Part shown: positions 20,934-29,949 of the stretch, piece by piece
Numbering within the stretch: the stretch's first letter is position 1
How the letters are laid out: each line of letters begins with the position of its first letter
DNA from: Bacillus carboniphilus
GTDB taxonomy: Bacteria > Bacillota > Bacilli > Bacillales > JAIVKR01
Assembly (NCBI RefSeq): GCF_020524035.2
Contig: NZ_CP129013.1
Location: forward strand, 1,725,822 to 1,789,821
DNA: 64,000 nucleotides
Reading direction: 5' to 3'
Position numbers and translations under genes: made by a program
The notes under the pieces: generated by a model
The model's database searches: none
What the model saw: only the letters and a program-made list of their open reading frames with translations
Told to the model about the DNA's origin: nothing

Positions 20934-21236
20934 TTGCATATCTTTGTGATACTGATTATATTTGCTCTTATGTTTTACTTATATTATAAAGTTAAGTTCT
21001 TCAGGTCTTCAAAAGAAATGGAACGACAATGGCTTTCAGCTAAATCAAGTATCGCACTAGGAGCATTCGTTTTCTTCTTTGGAGTCAATCAATTTTTTCT
21101 TTTCAGATCTTCTCTATCCATTATAATTGGAGCAATATTTGTGGTCATTGGTCTTGGAAGTGTTTGGGCTGGCTTTAAAGCTTATCGCTTTTATTTACCT
21201 TTAGCCATCAAAGAAAATAGCGAAACGACAAAATAA
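20934..21236 (+). CDS. ytpI: Membrane protein YtpI
   Basis: This 100-residue protein has three hydrophobic segments (about 2-18, 38-58 and 62-82) and the YtpI pattern YYKVKFF, AKSSIALG and GVNQFFLF. The function is unknown. I start at TTG 20934, eight bases after GGAGG; an in-frame TTG at 20919 is itself part of that ribosome-binding site. The stop codon TAA is also the first three bases of a family A repeat fragment. Confidence 0.85.
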   Translation: MHIFVILIIFALMFYLYYKVKFFRSSKEMERQWLSAKSSIALGAFVFFFGVNQFFLFRSSLSIIIGAIFVVIGLGSVWAGFKAYRFYLPLAIKENSETTK

Positions 21237-21253
21237 GAAAAGCGCAAGCGCCC
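21234..21253 (+). repeat. Family A repeat, left-end fragment A2
   Basis: Only the first 20 bases of the family A element remain (TAAGAAAAGCGCAAGCGCCC), placed exactly at the ytpI stop codon. The rest of the element is missing. Confidence 0.75.
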
Positions 21254-21263
21254 ATAATAGTTT

Positions 21264-21296
21264 CTCCACCTTTTTGTTAAGGTGGAGTTATTCTTT
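21264..21296. terminator. Terminator between ytpI and ytoI
   Basis: CTCCACCTT pairs with AAGGTGGAG, followed by a T-rich stretch on the plus strand; it sits between convergent ytpI and ytoI. Confidence 0.75.
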
Positions 21297-22608
21297 AACG
21301 GTCGATAAGTTGCACCATCATCATAGCTTTTCCTACAATTACTGTCTCTAAATAAACCTCTACTTCTACTTTACCAAACTTTCTACCGACTTCTAAAATA
21401 CTGGGACGTATATGAAGTATGCTCTCCATTTGAACAGGTTTTAAAAAATAAATGGTCATGCTTTCAACAACCAAATCACCTTTTTTCTTCGAACGTAAAT
21501 AACGATTGGTTGCTTCTGTCATCAATGTAGCAAACACACCATAAGATACAGTTCCAAGATGGTTGGTCATTTGCGGAGTCACTGTACAACGATAAACATC
21601 TTTTTCATTGTCTTCATCAACACTTACAATGTGACTAGTGACCGTATCGTCTAGTTTTTCTCCTATTTGTGGTTGTCTATTGATTGATTGCAGAGCCCTT
21701 AATACGTCTTGACGACTAATGATACCAATCATTTTATTATTTTCTCCCACAACAGGTAATACTTCTATCCCTTCCCAAACCATTATTTGTGCAGCAGAAG
21801 CTACTGATGTCTTTCCTATAATCGTAATGGGGTTTTTCGTCATCACTTTATCAATCAACGTATGCTGATCCTGCCCCATTGCATCCTTTGATGTAATAAT
21901 GCCGATTACTTTTAATTGTTCATCTACTACTGGAAACCTGCCATGACCGGTTCTTTTATTTACCTCAAACCATTTTTCAACAGAATCTCTAGCAGACAAA
22001 TAAATGGTTTTCTCAATAGGAGTTAAAATATCTTCAACTTGGACGATTTCCTTTTTTATTAATTGGTCGTAAATAGCTCTATTTATCATGGTTGCCACAG
22101 TAAAAGTATCATAACTTGTTGAAATGATTGGAAGCTCTTGTTCATCTGCTAACTTAACCACTTCATCATCTGTATCAAATCCTCCAGTAATGAGTACTGC
22201 TGCACCAGCTTTTAAAGCTGACTGTTGGGCATTCGTTCTATTTCCAACAATTAGAAGGTTATTAGCTCCTGTATATTTCATCATTGCCTCGAGTTTCATC
22301 GCACCAATGACGAATTTATTCAACGTTTTATGTAAACCTGTTCGTCCACCAAGTACTTGGCCATCCACAATATTTACTACTTCTGCATAAGAAAGTTTTT
22401 CTATGTTTTCTTTTTTCTTTTTTTCAATTCGAATTGTTCCAACACGTTCGATCGTAGAGACATACCCTTTATTCTCCGCTTCTTTAATTGCCCGGTAAGC
22501 TGTTCCTTCACTTACATTCATTTCTTTGGCAATCGAACGTACAGATATTTTCTCACCAACTTCTAATCCATCTATATACTGCAATATTTGTTCATGTTTT
22601 GTAGCCAA
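21295..22608 (-). CDS. ytoI: YtoI: HTH, DRTGG, CBS pair and hot-dog domains
   Basis: This 437-residue protein has four parts: an N-terminal winged helix (about 1-62, VRSIAKEMNVSEGTAYRAIKEA), a DRTGG-like domain (about 80-185), two CBS repeats (about 195-310, ending VVGENNKMIGIISRQDVL), and a thioesterase-like hot-dog domain (about 325-437, with TVSYGVFATLMTEATNRYL). It probably binds an adenylate ligand and DNA, but ligand and targets are unknown. It starts with TTG at 22606-22608 behind GAGGATGAG. Confidence 0.9.
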   Translation of the reverse strand: MATKHEQILQYIDGLEVGEKISVRSIAKEMNVSEGTAYRAIKEAENKGYVSTIERVGTIRIEKKKKENIEKLSYAEVVNIVDGQVLGGRTGLHKTLNKFVIGAMKLEAMMKYTGANNLLIVGNRTNAQQSALKAGAAVLITGGFDTDDEVVKLADEQELPIISTSYDTFTVATMINRAIYDQLIKKEIVQVEDILTPIEKTIYLSARDSVEKWFEVNKRTGHGRFPVVDEQLKVIGIITSKDAMGQDQHTLIDKVMTKNPITIIGKTSVASAAQIMVWEGIEVLPVVGENNKMIGIISRQDVLRALQSINRQPQIGEKLDDTVTSHIVSVDEDNEKDVYRCTVTPQMTNHLGTVSYGVFATLMTEATNRYLRSKKKGDLVVESMTIYFLKPVQMESILHIRPSILEVGRKFGKVEVEVYLETVIVGKAMMMVQLIDR

Positions 22609-22932
22609 TCGAACTCATCCTCTTTTTCAACATGACATATGATATATATTATTATATAAGTGAAAACATGGATAAAGCAATAGAGTAGGATAACCTCTTT
22701 CGAGGTTATCCCCTCGTCAAACATTACTTCAGAATGCAAAAAGCAAACACACTAGTTCCCCTTAAACCTCCAATCTGATATCACGGCTTTTCTGCAGGAA
22801 CCTTTTCAAAATTATATTCGAACAAAATAAACAATCGCTCTATCTTTTAAAGTGTAACTGTTTTGACATCCTATTGACTTTATAAAAGATTATCATTATA
22901 ACTATGACTATGACTTATTTAGGAGTGAAACT
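22609..22932. other. Intergenic region upstream of the DUF368 gene
   Basis: No coding sequence is visible here. GGATAACCTC (22688-22697) pairs with GAGGTTATCC (22702-22711) in a tight hairpin without a T run, whose role is unclear. The only other clear signal is the promoter at 22874-22902. Confidence 0.5.
22874..22902 (+). promoter_or_regulatory. sA promoter of the DUF368 gene
   Basis: TTGACT (22874-22879) and TATAAC (22897-22902) are separated by 17 bp, leaving a leader of about 24 bases before the ribosome-binding site and the ATG. Confidence 0.6.
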
Positions 22933-23736
22933 ATGAAATGGAAAAATATATATAGAGGTTTTTTAATGGGAACGAGTGATATTATACCAGGGGTAAGCGC
23001 TGGAACTATTGCCGTTTTACTTGGTATTTATAATAGCTTACTTGCAGCAATCAACGGTTTTTTCTCAAAAGAATGGAAAAAACACCTAGGATTTCTCATT
23101 CCATTAGGGGTAGGCGTTATATCTGCTATTCTGCTGTTAAGTCACTTACTCGAGAGTTTATTAGAAAATTATCAAGAACCTACTCACCTCTTTTTTCTAG
23201 GATTAATTTTAGGAATTCTTCCATTTTTAGTATTTCAAGCAGATGTTAAAAACAATTTTACAAGTAGACATTACATTCTTCTTATTGTTGCTGCAATTGC
23301 TATCGCATCTATGGTCTTTTTAGATCAAAATACATCTCAATGGCAAGTTATCGGCATGAAAGAAATAGTCCTATTATTTTTATCTGGTTGGGTAGCTAGT
23401 ATGGCGATGCTTCTTCCGGGAATTAGTGGCTCTTTTATACTCTTAATATTTGGCGTTTATGCCACCGTCCTTGGAGGAGTTAATGACCTTAATCTCATTA
23501 TTTTAATTCCTGTTGCTCTAGGCGTGATGCTTGGGTTTATTTCAATGAGTAAATTATTAAACTATTTAATGTCTGCTCATACGAGTATTATGTACGCACT
23601 CATTATTGGTATGGTAACTGGCTCACTTGCTGTAGTATATAAAGGATTTTCAAGTAATATTTTATTGTGCCTCCTTACCTTTACCTTAGGGTTTATCATC
23701 GCTATTTTACTAGGAAACTTAGAATATAAAAAATAG
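22933..23736 (+). CDS. DUF368 protein, undecaprenyl-phosphate translocase PopT-like
   Basis: This 267-residue polytopic membrane protein has the two inverted DUF368 signatures: GTSDIIPGVSAGTIAVLLGIY near residues 13-33 and ASMAMLLPGISGSFILLIFG near 155-174. DUF368 members (PopT) have been shown to recycle undecaprenyl phosphate across the membrane for cell-wall synthesis and to matter most at alkaline pH. That function is carried over from the family; nothing beyond the signatures proves it here. AGGAG precedes the ATG, with a good promoter just upstream. Confidence 0.88.
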   Translation: MKWKNIYRGFLMGTSDIIPGVSAGTIAVLLGIYNSLLAAINGFFSKEWKKHLGFLIPLGVGVISAILLLSHLLESLLENYQEPTHLFFLGLILGILPFLVFQADVKNNFTSRHYILLIVAAIAIASMVFLDQNTSQWQVIGMKEIVLLFLSGWVASMAMLLPGISGSFILLIFGVYATVLGGVNDLNLIILIPVALGVMLGFISMSKLLNYLMSAHTSIMYALIIGMVTGSLAVVYKGFSSNILLCLLTFTLGFIIAILLGNLEYKK

Positions 23737-23765
23737 AGTCTCATTTGAAATGAGACTCTATTTTT
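23728..23765. terminator. Bidirectional terminator
   Basis: AATAGAGTCTCATT pairs with AATGAGACTCTATT, flanked by A and T runs, between the convergent DUF368 and ytkL genes. Confidence 0.88.
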
Positions 23766-23766
23766 C

Positions 23767-24450
23767 TTATACTTTAATACATTCGCCTACTTCTAGTACA
23801 ATCCCCTCACCTGGAGTTACCTGTTCAGCAAATGCATACGGGTCTTGTTCTATGACTGGGAACGTATTGTAGTGGATAGGAACGACCTTCTTTACATTTA
23901 ACCAGCTTGCTGCTAGTAAAGCGTCTTCAGGTCCCATTGTAAAGTTATCTCCAATCGGTAGGAACGCAAGGTCAATTTGATTCCTTTCTCCAATAAGCTT
24001 CATATCTGAAAATAGTCCTGTATCCCCTGCATGAAAGATCGTTTTCTCATCAATGGTAAGCAATATACCAGCAGGCATTCCTGTATATACAATCTGTTGA
24101 TTATCTTCGTCTATAAAGCTAGATCCATGAAAAGCTTGAGTGAATTTGACTAATCCAAAATCAAATTCATGCTTACCACCTATGTGCATCGGGTGGGTTT
24201 GACAACCTTTAAACCCTAAAAAAGTCGCCAATTCGAAAGGAGCTACTACTAACGCATCATTTTGTTTAGCTAACTGAACTGTATCCCCTACATGATCATT
24301 ATGACCATGAGATAATATAATAACATCAACTTTTAAATTGTTAGCATCAAGATCTGTAAGACTGTTTCCTGTAATAAAAGGATCAATAATAATTTTCTTT
24401 CCTTTTGTTTCAATTAGGACAATTGAATGTCCATGATAAGAAACCTTCAT
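23767..24450 (-). CDS. ytkL: Metal-dependent hydrolase YtkL (UPF0173, metallo-beta-lactamase fold)
   Basis: The 227-residue protein is a UPF0173 metallo-beta-lactamase-fold hydrolase. It has the metal motif [11 protein letters not shown] near residues 47-57, a second histidine region with FHAGDTGLF, and the C-terminal VPIHYNTFP histidine. Its natural substrate is not known. The length is normal. It is followed on the minus strand upstream side by ytkK, a pairing also seen in B. subtilis. Confidence 0.9.
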   Translation of the reverse strand: MKVSYHGHSIVLIETKGKKIIIDPFITGNSLTDLDANNLKVDVIILSHGHNDHVGDTVQLAKQNDALVVAPFELATFLGFKGCQTHPMHIGGKHEFDFGLVKFTQAFHGSSFIDEDNQQIVYTGMPAGILLTIDEKTIFHAGDTGLFSDMKLIGERNQIDLAFLPIGDNFTMGPEDALLAASWLNVKKVVPIHYNTFPVIEQDPYAFAEQVTPGEGIVLEVGECIKV

Positions 24451-24493
24451 TTTATTTTCCTCCTATTAATTAACTATATAACACTTGAGATAA

Positions 24494-25249
24494 TCACCTG
24501 AAACGATGAATGACATTTTCCGCACCTGTTGCTTCAATAATGGACCCTGTAATTAAATCTGATTGTTCATGAATTAGAAAACCAATTAATCGAGCAATAT
24601 CCTCCCCTGTTCCTGATCTTCCAATAGGTTTATCATCACGCCTGTTTCTCGCTTCATCAATCGTCGATTCTTTCATTCTACCCGCAATATTTCCTGGACA
24701 AACCATATTTACTGTAATGCCATTTTCAGCCTCTTCAATTGCTAGCGTCTTAGTTAAAGAGGCAAGACCCGCTTTGGCTGCACTAAAGGCAGAACGATAA
24801 AGCCAACCAGATGCGTGCTCTGCCCCTTGAAATCCATAATTGATGATTCGACCAAAATGTTGTTCCCTCATAATAGGCACTACCTGTTTTACAAAATGAA
24901 AAACAGAACTCAAATTCCCCTCAATCATTGAATACCATTCAACATCTTCATAATCAACTAATTTTTTTCTCTCAAAAATATAAGGACCAGCGTTATTAAT
25001 TAAGGTATCAATTCGTCCAAATTTTTTATATGATGACTGTACAATTTTGATGATATCCTCTTTGTTCGTTACATCGCCCTGGACAATATGAATATTGTCT
25101 TTTTTTTGTTTATAGTCACCAATTAGTTCTTCCACTGCATGGAAATCACTTCTATAATTGACCGTAACACAATAATTTTTTTCTAAAAGGTGTTCTGTTA
25201 CTTTCCGTCCCAGTCCTTTGGACCCTGCCGTTATGAGGGCATGTCTCAC
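24494..25249 (-). CDS. ytkK: Short-chain dehydrogenase/reductase family protein YtkK, without the catalytic tyrosine
   Basis: The 251-residue protein has an SDR Rossmann fold: ITAGSKGLG at residues 6-14, GDVTNKED at 58-65 and LINNAGPY at 83-90. The usual YxxxK catalytic motif reads F155-S-A-A-K159, so the proton-donor tyrosine is phenylalanine; the catalytic serine region (RIINYGFQG) also lacks a serine. The next tyrosine, Y151, is four residues early. It may bind a dinucleotide without normal SDR catalysis, or use another residue. I recall YtkK-like relatives with the same substitution but could not check. Confidence 0.82.
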   Translation of the reverse strand: MRHALITAGSKGLGRKVTEHLLEKNYCVTVNYRSDFHAVEELIGDYKQKKDNIHIVQGDVTNKEDIIKIVQSSYKKFGRIDTLINNAGPYIFERKKLVDYEDVEWYSMIEGNLSSVFHFVKQVVPIMREQHFGRIINYGFQGAEHASGWLYRSAFSAAKAGLASLTKTLAIEEAENGITVNMVCPGNIAGRMKESTIDEARNRRDDKPIGRSGTGEDIARLIGFLIHEQSDLITGSIIEATGAENVIHRFR

Positions 25250-25444
25250 TTTTATATCCCCCTAGAAGAGTTTTTATTTAATTTTTTATGTACCTAAAAC
25301 AAACATACATGATCTACTTCACTATTTTCAAACCAAACACTCAGAACCATTATTATGTATATTCAAGGACTCTTTGTAAAAATCCTTTTGAGGAGGATAG
25401 AAATATCCCTATAATATTTAAGAAGAATAGGCCACCTAAACATT

Positions 25445-25470
25445 AAAACCCTTCGCTAATGAAGGGTTTT
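25445..25470. terminator. Terminator after the 49-aa gene
   Basis: AAAACCCTTC pairs with GAAGGGTTTT around CGCTAAT-like bases, seven bases past the stop of the small minus-strand gene. Confidence 0.8.
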
Positions 25471-25476
25471 AATGAG

Positions 25477-25626
25477 TCATTCTATTTCTTCGTCATATTT
25501 TTCATAATTATTTTCTTTTTCATATGCTTGTTCAGCTACTCCACTCTCATAAGCATTTGTTACTTGATTCGTTGTTTCCGCTATACCACTTTGTTCATAC
25601 TCATACTTTTTCTTCTCTTTTGCCAT
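25477..25626 (-). CDS. Small acidic protein of 49 residues, unknown function
   Basis: This short frame runs from an ATG at 25624-25626 to TGA at 25477-25479. AAGGAG is 11 bases upstream and a terminator follows directly, which together argue for a real gene. The product begins MAKEKKKYEYEQSG, is very rich in Glu, Lys and Tyr, and contains IAETTNQVTNAYESGVAEQ. That stretch resembles the AET-x2-QV-x2-Y-x2-G pattern I remember from small YozQ-like (DUF4025) proteins of Bacillus, but the match is uncertain. No membrane segment is present. Confidence 0.6.
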   Translation of the reverse strand: MAKEKKKYEYEQSGIAETTNQVTNAYESGVAEQAYEKENNYEKYDEEIE

Positions 25627-25795
25627 TTGTTCATCCACTCCTTAAGTAATCTAATGTTACGTCATTACTATGTGATAAAACATATAATTTATACATAGAG
25701 GAGAACCTTGTTTGTTGAAAGTTATATTCTTCATTTGAAAAACAAATAAGCGTGATAAAATATAATTAATTAACTTATATGCAAAGGGGATCTTC

Positions 25796-26119
25796 ATGAA
25801 AGGCTTTATTTATAATCAACGCTTAGAGATTGAAATTCCAGACCATAAACTTCTTGAAAGAATCGATAGTGAAGCGTCCTTATTAAGATGGGAACAAATA
25901 AGAGGAGCAATACCAGATAAAATCAAACAATTCGAACAAGCAATTAATCAAAAGCAGGAGCAATTAAATGTGGAGGCTGATTTCCTTCATTCTTGCCAAT
26001 TGAATGATGATATTGCCGAATTGGCATCGATTATTAATGACTTATGGATTTGGTATCGATTTGAGATTGTTAAGAAAAGCGCAAGTGCCCGTTTAGCCAC
26101 GAATGATGAGGAACGTTGA
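25796..26119 (+). CDS. Conserved hypothetical protein, C-terminus read into a repeat
   Basis: I do not recognise the family. The first ~92 residues form a helical, acidic protein (KGFIYNQRLEIEIPDHKLLE, later AELASIINDLWIWYRFEIV) that looks genuine. The last 15 residues (KKSASARLATNDEER) are translated from the start of family A repeat A3, so the natural end has been lost or moved. AAAGGGG lies upstream of the ATG at 25796. No partner gene is obvious; it lies between the 49-aa gene and ackA. Confidence 0.7.
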   Translation: MKGFIYNQRLEIEIPDHKLLERIDSEASLLRWEQIRGAIPDKIKQFEQAINQKQEQLNVEADFLHSCQLNDDIAELASIINDLWIWYRFEIVKKSASARLATNDEER

Positions 26120-26222
26120 CGCTAGCACATCGTGTTCGTCGGAGTTGCTGGGCAATGGAGCTAGACAAGAAATAAAACCGCAAGCTAAATAAGTACCTAT
26201 TTTTATACTTTCTTACTCTGTA
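26071..26222 (+). repeat. Family A repeat, copy A3 (short, partly degenerate)
   Basis: It starts TAAGAAAAGCGCAAG, keeps half a module (GTTGACGCTAGCAC with its TCGTG loop), and ends GGAGCTAGACAAG near 26168, followed by the common tail ending CTTACTCTGTA at 26222. The outer stem AGCCAC (26095-26100) and GTTGCT (26144-26149) has one mismatch. The left part overlaps the 3' end of the 107-aa gene. Confidence 0.8.
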
Positions 26223-26223
26223 A

Positions 26224-26261
26224 AAAAGCTTGATTTTATCTAAAGATAAAATCAAGCTTTT
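26224..26261. terminator. Terminator of ackA
   Basis: A 17-bp hairpin AAAAGCTTGATTTTATC/GATAAAATCAAGCTTTT lies just past the ackA stop. Confidence 0.88.
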
Positions 26262-26268
26262 AAATTAA

Positions 26269-27456
26269 TTACATTGCTAGTCTTACCGCATCACGAGCAA
26301 TCATCACTTCTTCATTTGTTGGGATGACAATTACTTTCACAGGAGAGTGCGGATAGCTTAAAAACGCTTCTTCTCCTCTTACTTTATTTAAAGCTGGATC
26401 CCAATAAACACCCATAAATTCGAGACCTCTTAACACTCTCTCCCTTACTTCCGTACTGTTCTCACCAATTCCAGCAGTGAAAATAATCGCATCAACGCCG
26501 CTCATACGTGCAGCATATGAACCAATATATTTATGGATACGACTCGCAAATACTTGAAGAGCTAATTCTGCTCGTTCATTTCCTTCTTCTGCTGCTCCTT
26601 CAATATCACGTAAGTCAGAAGACATTTCCGTAATTCCTAATAGACCACTTTTCTTATTTAAAACATCAAGAACTTCTTCAGCCGTTTTGTTCGTTTTCTC
26701 CATAATGAACGGAAGTAGCGCTGGATCTATATTTCCTGATCTCGTCCCCATTGCCACACCAGCCAACGGTGTGAAGCCCATTGAAGTATCAATTGATTTT
26801 CCTCCTTCAATTGCTGCAATAGAAGCCCCGTTTCCTAAATGACAAGAAATTAAACGTAATTGTTCAATTGGACGCCCTAAAAGCTCAGACGCTCGTTCAG
26901 AAACATATTTATGACTTGTCCCATGAAAACCATATTTACGAATTCCATAATCCCTATAGTACTCATATGGTAGACTGTAAAGATATGATTGTTCGGGCAT
27001 CGACTGATGAAAGGCTGTATCGAAAACAGCAATGGCTGGTGCATGTGGAAGTACTTCCTTAAAGGCTTTTATGCCAATAATATTTGCCGGATTATGAAGT
27101 GGCGCTAATTCAGATAATGCTTCAATTTCAGATAATATTTCATCTGTAATAAGTACAGAATCAGAAAACTTCTCTCCTCCATGTACAACACGATGACCAA
27201 CAGCATCGATCTCTTGTAAAGATTGAATGATACCAAAATTCGTCAAACGTTCAACAAGCATTTGAACAGCAACTGCATGGTTTGGAATATCCGTAACTTC
27301 TGTTTTCTTCTCTCCATCTACAGTAATCGTAAAAATAGATTCATTTAACCCAATTCTTTCAACAATTCCTTTTGTAATAACATGTTCCGAAGGCATTTCA
27401 AATAACTGAAATTTAAAAGATGAGCTTCCCGCATTTACTGCTAATACTTTTTTCAT
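26269..27456 (-). CDS. ackA: Acetate kinase
   Basis: AckA interconverts acetyl phosphate plus ADP and acetate plus ATP. The 395-residue product equals the usual Bacillus length. Signatures are [16 protein letters not shown] (residues 4-19), [32 protein letters not shown] and [10 protein letters not shown] place the start at 27456, where AAGGAG lies nine bases upstream; an upstream in-frame ATG at 27483 lacks one. A candidate cre site upstream suits CcpA activation as in B. subtilis. Confidence 0.95.
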   Translation of the reverse strand: MKKVLAVNAGSSSFKFQLFEMPSEHVITKGIVERIGLNESIFTITVDGEKKTEVTDIPNHAVAVQMLVERLTNFGIIQSLQEIDAVGHRVVHGGEKFSDSVLITDEILSEIEALSELAPLHNPANIIGIKAFKEVLPHAPAIAVFDTAFHQSMPEQSYLYSLPYEYYRDYGIRKYGFHGTSHKYVSERASELLGRPIEQLRLISCHLGNGASIAAIEGGKSIDTSMGFTPLAGVAMGTRSGNIDPALLPFIMEKTNKTAEEVLDVLNKKSGLLGITEMSSDLRDIEGAAEEGNERAELALQVFASRIHKYIGSYAARMSGVDAIIFTAGIGENSTEVRERVLRGLEFMGVYWDPALNKVRGEEAFLSYPHSPVKVIVIPTNEEVMIARDAVRLAM

Positions 27457-27614
27457 TAATTCCGCTCCTTCATTTTCATTCAATCTATATGATTTAGGTC
27501 TTTTCTCATAAAAATATTTATACTAACAAAGTTTATTTCGAAGTATGTGATTATTTTCACTCGACTTTATCATTTAATCATTGGATCACTGATGATTTCA
27601 AGAAGAAATAAAAT

Positions 27615-27628
27615 TGGAATCGGTTACA
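27615..27628 (-). promoter_or_regulatory. Candidate cre site upstream of ackA
   Basis: TGGAATCGGTTACA matches TGWAANCGNTNWCA at 13 of 14 positions. It lies about 160 bp before ackA, upstream of any plausible promoter, as expected for CcpA activation. A -10-like TATAAA is near 27525, but the distance to cre is larger than usual. Confidence 0.5.
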
Positions 27629-27665
27629 TCTAAAATTTATTAAATTCTGACTAGTTTTAAGAGTG

Positions 27666-27692
27666 AAAAAGGGGATTTCCTTTCCCCTTTAA
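27666..27692 (-). terminator. Terminator of ytxK
   Basis: AAAGGGGA pairs with TCCCCTTT directly after the ytxK stop, with a T-rich minus-strand flank. Confidence 0.75.
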
Positions 27693-27697
27693 AAGCA

Positions 27698-28678
27698 TTA
27701 AATAATTTTATTTTCTTTAATCCATTGATCAATTTTTCCAAGTACAGACTCTACTTTAGATGGGTCAGAAAAGCTAGGCATGTTGACCAACATCGCCTGC
27801 TTAGGAGCTTTCGTTTCATCTCCTTTCTTTTGTAAAATAAAGATACTCTTTGCATATTTCTCTGACTTAAAAACATTTAATGGCAATTGGATGACACCTT
27901 GTACAATTGCATGTTTTTGTAAAAATGTTTTTAACTTATGCGCCTCAGGAGAATCAAATAACTGATTAGGAATGATAAAAAAACCGTATCCATCTGTCTT
28001 GAGATAGCTCAAGCTTTGTTCAATTAATAAGTGGTGAGCATAAGAATGCCCTTGCTCACTTTTCAATTCAAAGGTTGCCGCATTTTCGTCATTTGGGTAG
28101 TAGCCGACTGGTAAATCAGCAACAACAAGATCAACAGGTTCAATATAAAAAGGCATTAAGCTGTCTTGTAAAAAGAGCTCCAAATGATGTGCTTGCGCAT
28201 TCCCATTTAACATTGAAATTTTCAACAATACTTCATCAATGTCGATACCATAAGAGGTTTTAACGTCTAGCTGATTTAATACAGCTGTCAATAAGTTCCC
28301 ACTTCCTACAACTGGGTCTAACACTGTGACATTTTTATTATTTTCTAACACTTGAACAAATTTATGAACAAGATACCCCATAAAAATACTAATTGCATCT
28401 GGAGTCATCTGATGATTAGGTTGTGTTCCCTCTTTTTGTCCTTTTAATATCACTAATTGAACAGATTTCCTTATCTCTTCTTTACTATAGTCATCAAAAT
28501 GAATAGGATTAATTAGTTCAAGCAACTCTTTAAAGTGACTTTCTTGCTCATTTTCTCCTTTTAAAACATCGGCTAGTATGGTCAAAGCTTCAATATAAGA
28601 TATATCGTTCTTCTTACAAATCCACTCTGCCCCTTTATTCAATTTACTATATAGATCTTCAACCTTTGATTGCTTCAT
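27698..28678 (-). CDS. ytxK: SAM-dependent methyltransferase YtxK (N6-adenine methylase-like)
   Basis: The 326-residue protein resembles the catalytic part of type I modification methyltransferases. The SAM loop is VLDPVVGSGNLLTAVL near residues 115-130 and the NPPF-like motif has become ADLPVGYYP; the late segment IIPNQLFDSPEA fits the same fold. No restriction partner is nearby, so it may methylate something other than DNA. The start at 28678 has AGGAGG seven bases upstream. It lies between tpx and ackA, as in B. subtilis. Confidence 0.88.
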   Translation of the reverse strand: MKQSKVEDLYSKLNKGAEWICKKNDISYIEALTILADVLKGENEQESHFKELLELINPIHFDDYSKEEIRKSVQLVILKGQKEGTQPNHQMTPDAISIFMGYLVHKFVQVLENNKNVTVLDPVVGSGNLLTAVLNQLDVKTSYGIDIDEVLLKISMLNGNAQAHHLELFLQDSLMPFYIEPVDLVVADLPVGYYPNDENAATFELKSEQGHSYAHHLLIEQSLSYLKTDGYGFFIIPNQLFDSPEAHKLKTFLQKHAIVQGVIQLPLNVFKSEKYAKSIFILQKKGDETKAPKQAMLVNMPSFSDPSKVESVLGKIDQWIKENKII

Positions 28679-28749
28679 CTTAATTCCTCCTGCGTTAATC
28701 ATCTATCATTTCATTTCATAAAAATGGTAGTCTTCATTTGGCAACAACG

Positions 28750-28779
28750 AAAAAACTGACCCAACCATAATTGAGTCAG
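28750..28779 (-). terminator. Terminator of tpx
   Basis: CTGACTCAA pairs with TTGGGTCAG, followed by six T residues on the minus strand. Confidence 0.85.
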
Positions 28780-28808
28780 CAGTACTTTTATAACCTTAAG
28801 ACTAAAGA

Positions 28809-29306
28809 CTATGCATTTTTAGCTACTTCAATGGCAGCTTCATAATCCGGGTGATCCGTTGCTTCTTTAACATATTCTACATACACAATTTTATCATTTG
28901 CATCTATAACAAATACCGCACGTGCAAGTAAACGAAGCTCTTTGATTAAAACCCCATAAGCTTCACCAAAAGAAGCATCTCGATGGTCTGATAACGTTTG
29001 TACATGTTCAATTCCGTTCGCACCACACCAACGTCTTTGTGCAAATGGTAAATCCATACTTATCGTTAAAACTTCAACACCGTTTAAAGATGCAGATTCT
29101 TCGTTAAATCTTCTTGTTTGAGCATCACAAACGCCAGTGTCAATAGAAGGAACGACAGATAATATGCGAACAGAACCTTTACTATCCTCTAAAGTCACCT
29201 CGGAAAGATCATTAGCTAAAACATGAAAATTAGGTGCTAAATCTCCGGCACTTACTTCTTCTCCAATTAAAGTAACAGGATTCCCTTTAAATGTTATGCT
29301 TGCCAT
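28809..29306 (-). CDS. tpx: Thiol peroxidase Tpx
   Basis: Tpx is an atypical two-cysteine peroxiredoxin that reduces hydroperoxides with thioredoxin. In this 165-residue protein the peroxidatic cysteine is in [12 protein letters not shown] near residue 60 and the resolving cysteine in [12 protein letters not shown] near residue 94, the Tpx spacing. The ending [21 protein letters not shown] is also typical. It is monocistronic, with a promoter upstream and a strong terminator. Confidence 0.95.
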   Translation of the reverse strand: MASITFKGNPVTLIGEEVSAGDLAPNFHVLANDLSEVTLEDSKGSVRILSVVPSIDTGVCDAQTRRFNEESASLNGVEVLTISMDLPFAQRRWCGANGIEHVQTLSDHRDASFGEAYGVLIKELRLLARAVFVIDANDKIVYVEYVKEATDHPDYEAAIEVAKNA

Positions 29307-29354
29307 AGTCTCATCTCCCTTTATTTGATTTGGTTTTATGTATCATCTATTGCT

Positions 29355-29384
29355 ACTATACATTGCCAAATCTATTTTTGTAAA
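29355..29384 (-). promoter_or_regulatory. Probable sA promoter of tpx
   Basis: On the minus strand TTTACA (29379-29384) and TATAGT (29355-29360) are 18 bp apart, about 50 bp before the tpx start. Confidence 0.45.
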
Positions 29385-29398
29385 GAATCTAGAGCAAA

Positions 29399-29882
29399 CT
29401 ATATATCTAAATCTTCCTTTTGGTTATTTGACTGATTTGAATGTTGCTGTGATTGATGCTGCTCTTTTTTCTCATTTTGTCCATTCTTCTCCTTATTAAA
29501 TAAAGATTGAATCTTCTCAATTGTGACAGGAGCCAAATCCATGATTTTTTCATATAAATGAGTATTTTCATCCAAATGCAAAATCTTCACTCCTTGAGAG
29601 CTGACAATTAAAAAAAGCAATTGGGGTAATGGAAACACCTCCCCCACTTCCTCCGCCAAATGGGTGCTTTTGTTCTGAGCTTTGTGAACTGCTAGACTTT
29701 ATATTTTTTCCATTAAATTCACTTCCACCTGCCGCAAACCCAAAACCTACTTTTGACACAGTTAATATTACACTACCATCTGGTGTTTCGACCGGATCGC
29801 CTATGATTGTATTCACATCAATCATTTCCTGAATATTTTCCATTGCCGTTTTCATCAAACCTTGAATCGGATGTTCACTCAT
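29399..29882 (-). CDS. ytfJ: Sporulation protein YtfJ/GerW (frameshifted in this sequence)
   Basis: YtfJ-family proteins are made in the forespore and affect germination. The first part (MSEHPIQGLMKTAMENIQEM, then VGFGFAAGGSEF and FGGGSGGGVSITPIAF) fits the family, but the frame breaks at a seven-A run on the plus strand (29609-29615). Removing one base joins it to LIVSSQGVKILHLDENTHLYEKI and a Gln/Asn-rich tail, about 160 residues in all. ytfI lies directly upstream on the same strand. Confidence 0.88.
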
Positions 29883-29949
29883 TTCATTTCCTCCTTGATC
29901 AAATTTTAGTAAACCTTATGTAGGGACCTATTATCTTAAATGAATACTT

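Noticed and set aside
22688-22711. Terminator or riboswitch upstream of the DUF368 gene
   Set aside because: The hairpin has no T run and no known aptamer was recognised; the promoter lies downstream of it.
25459-25698. 79-residue hydrophobic plus-strand frame
   Set aside because: It is antisense to the 49-aa gene and its terminator; the hydrophobicity follows from reversed A-rich codons.
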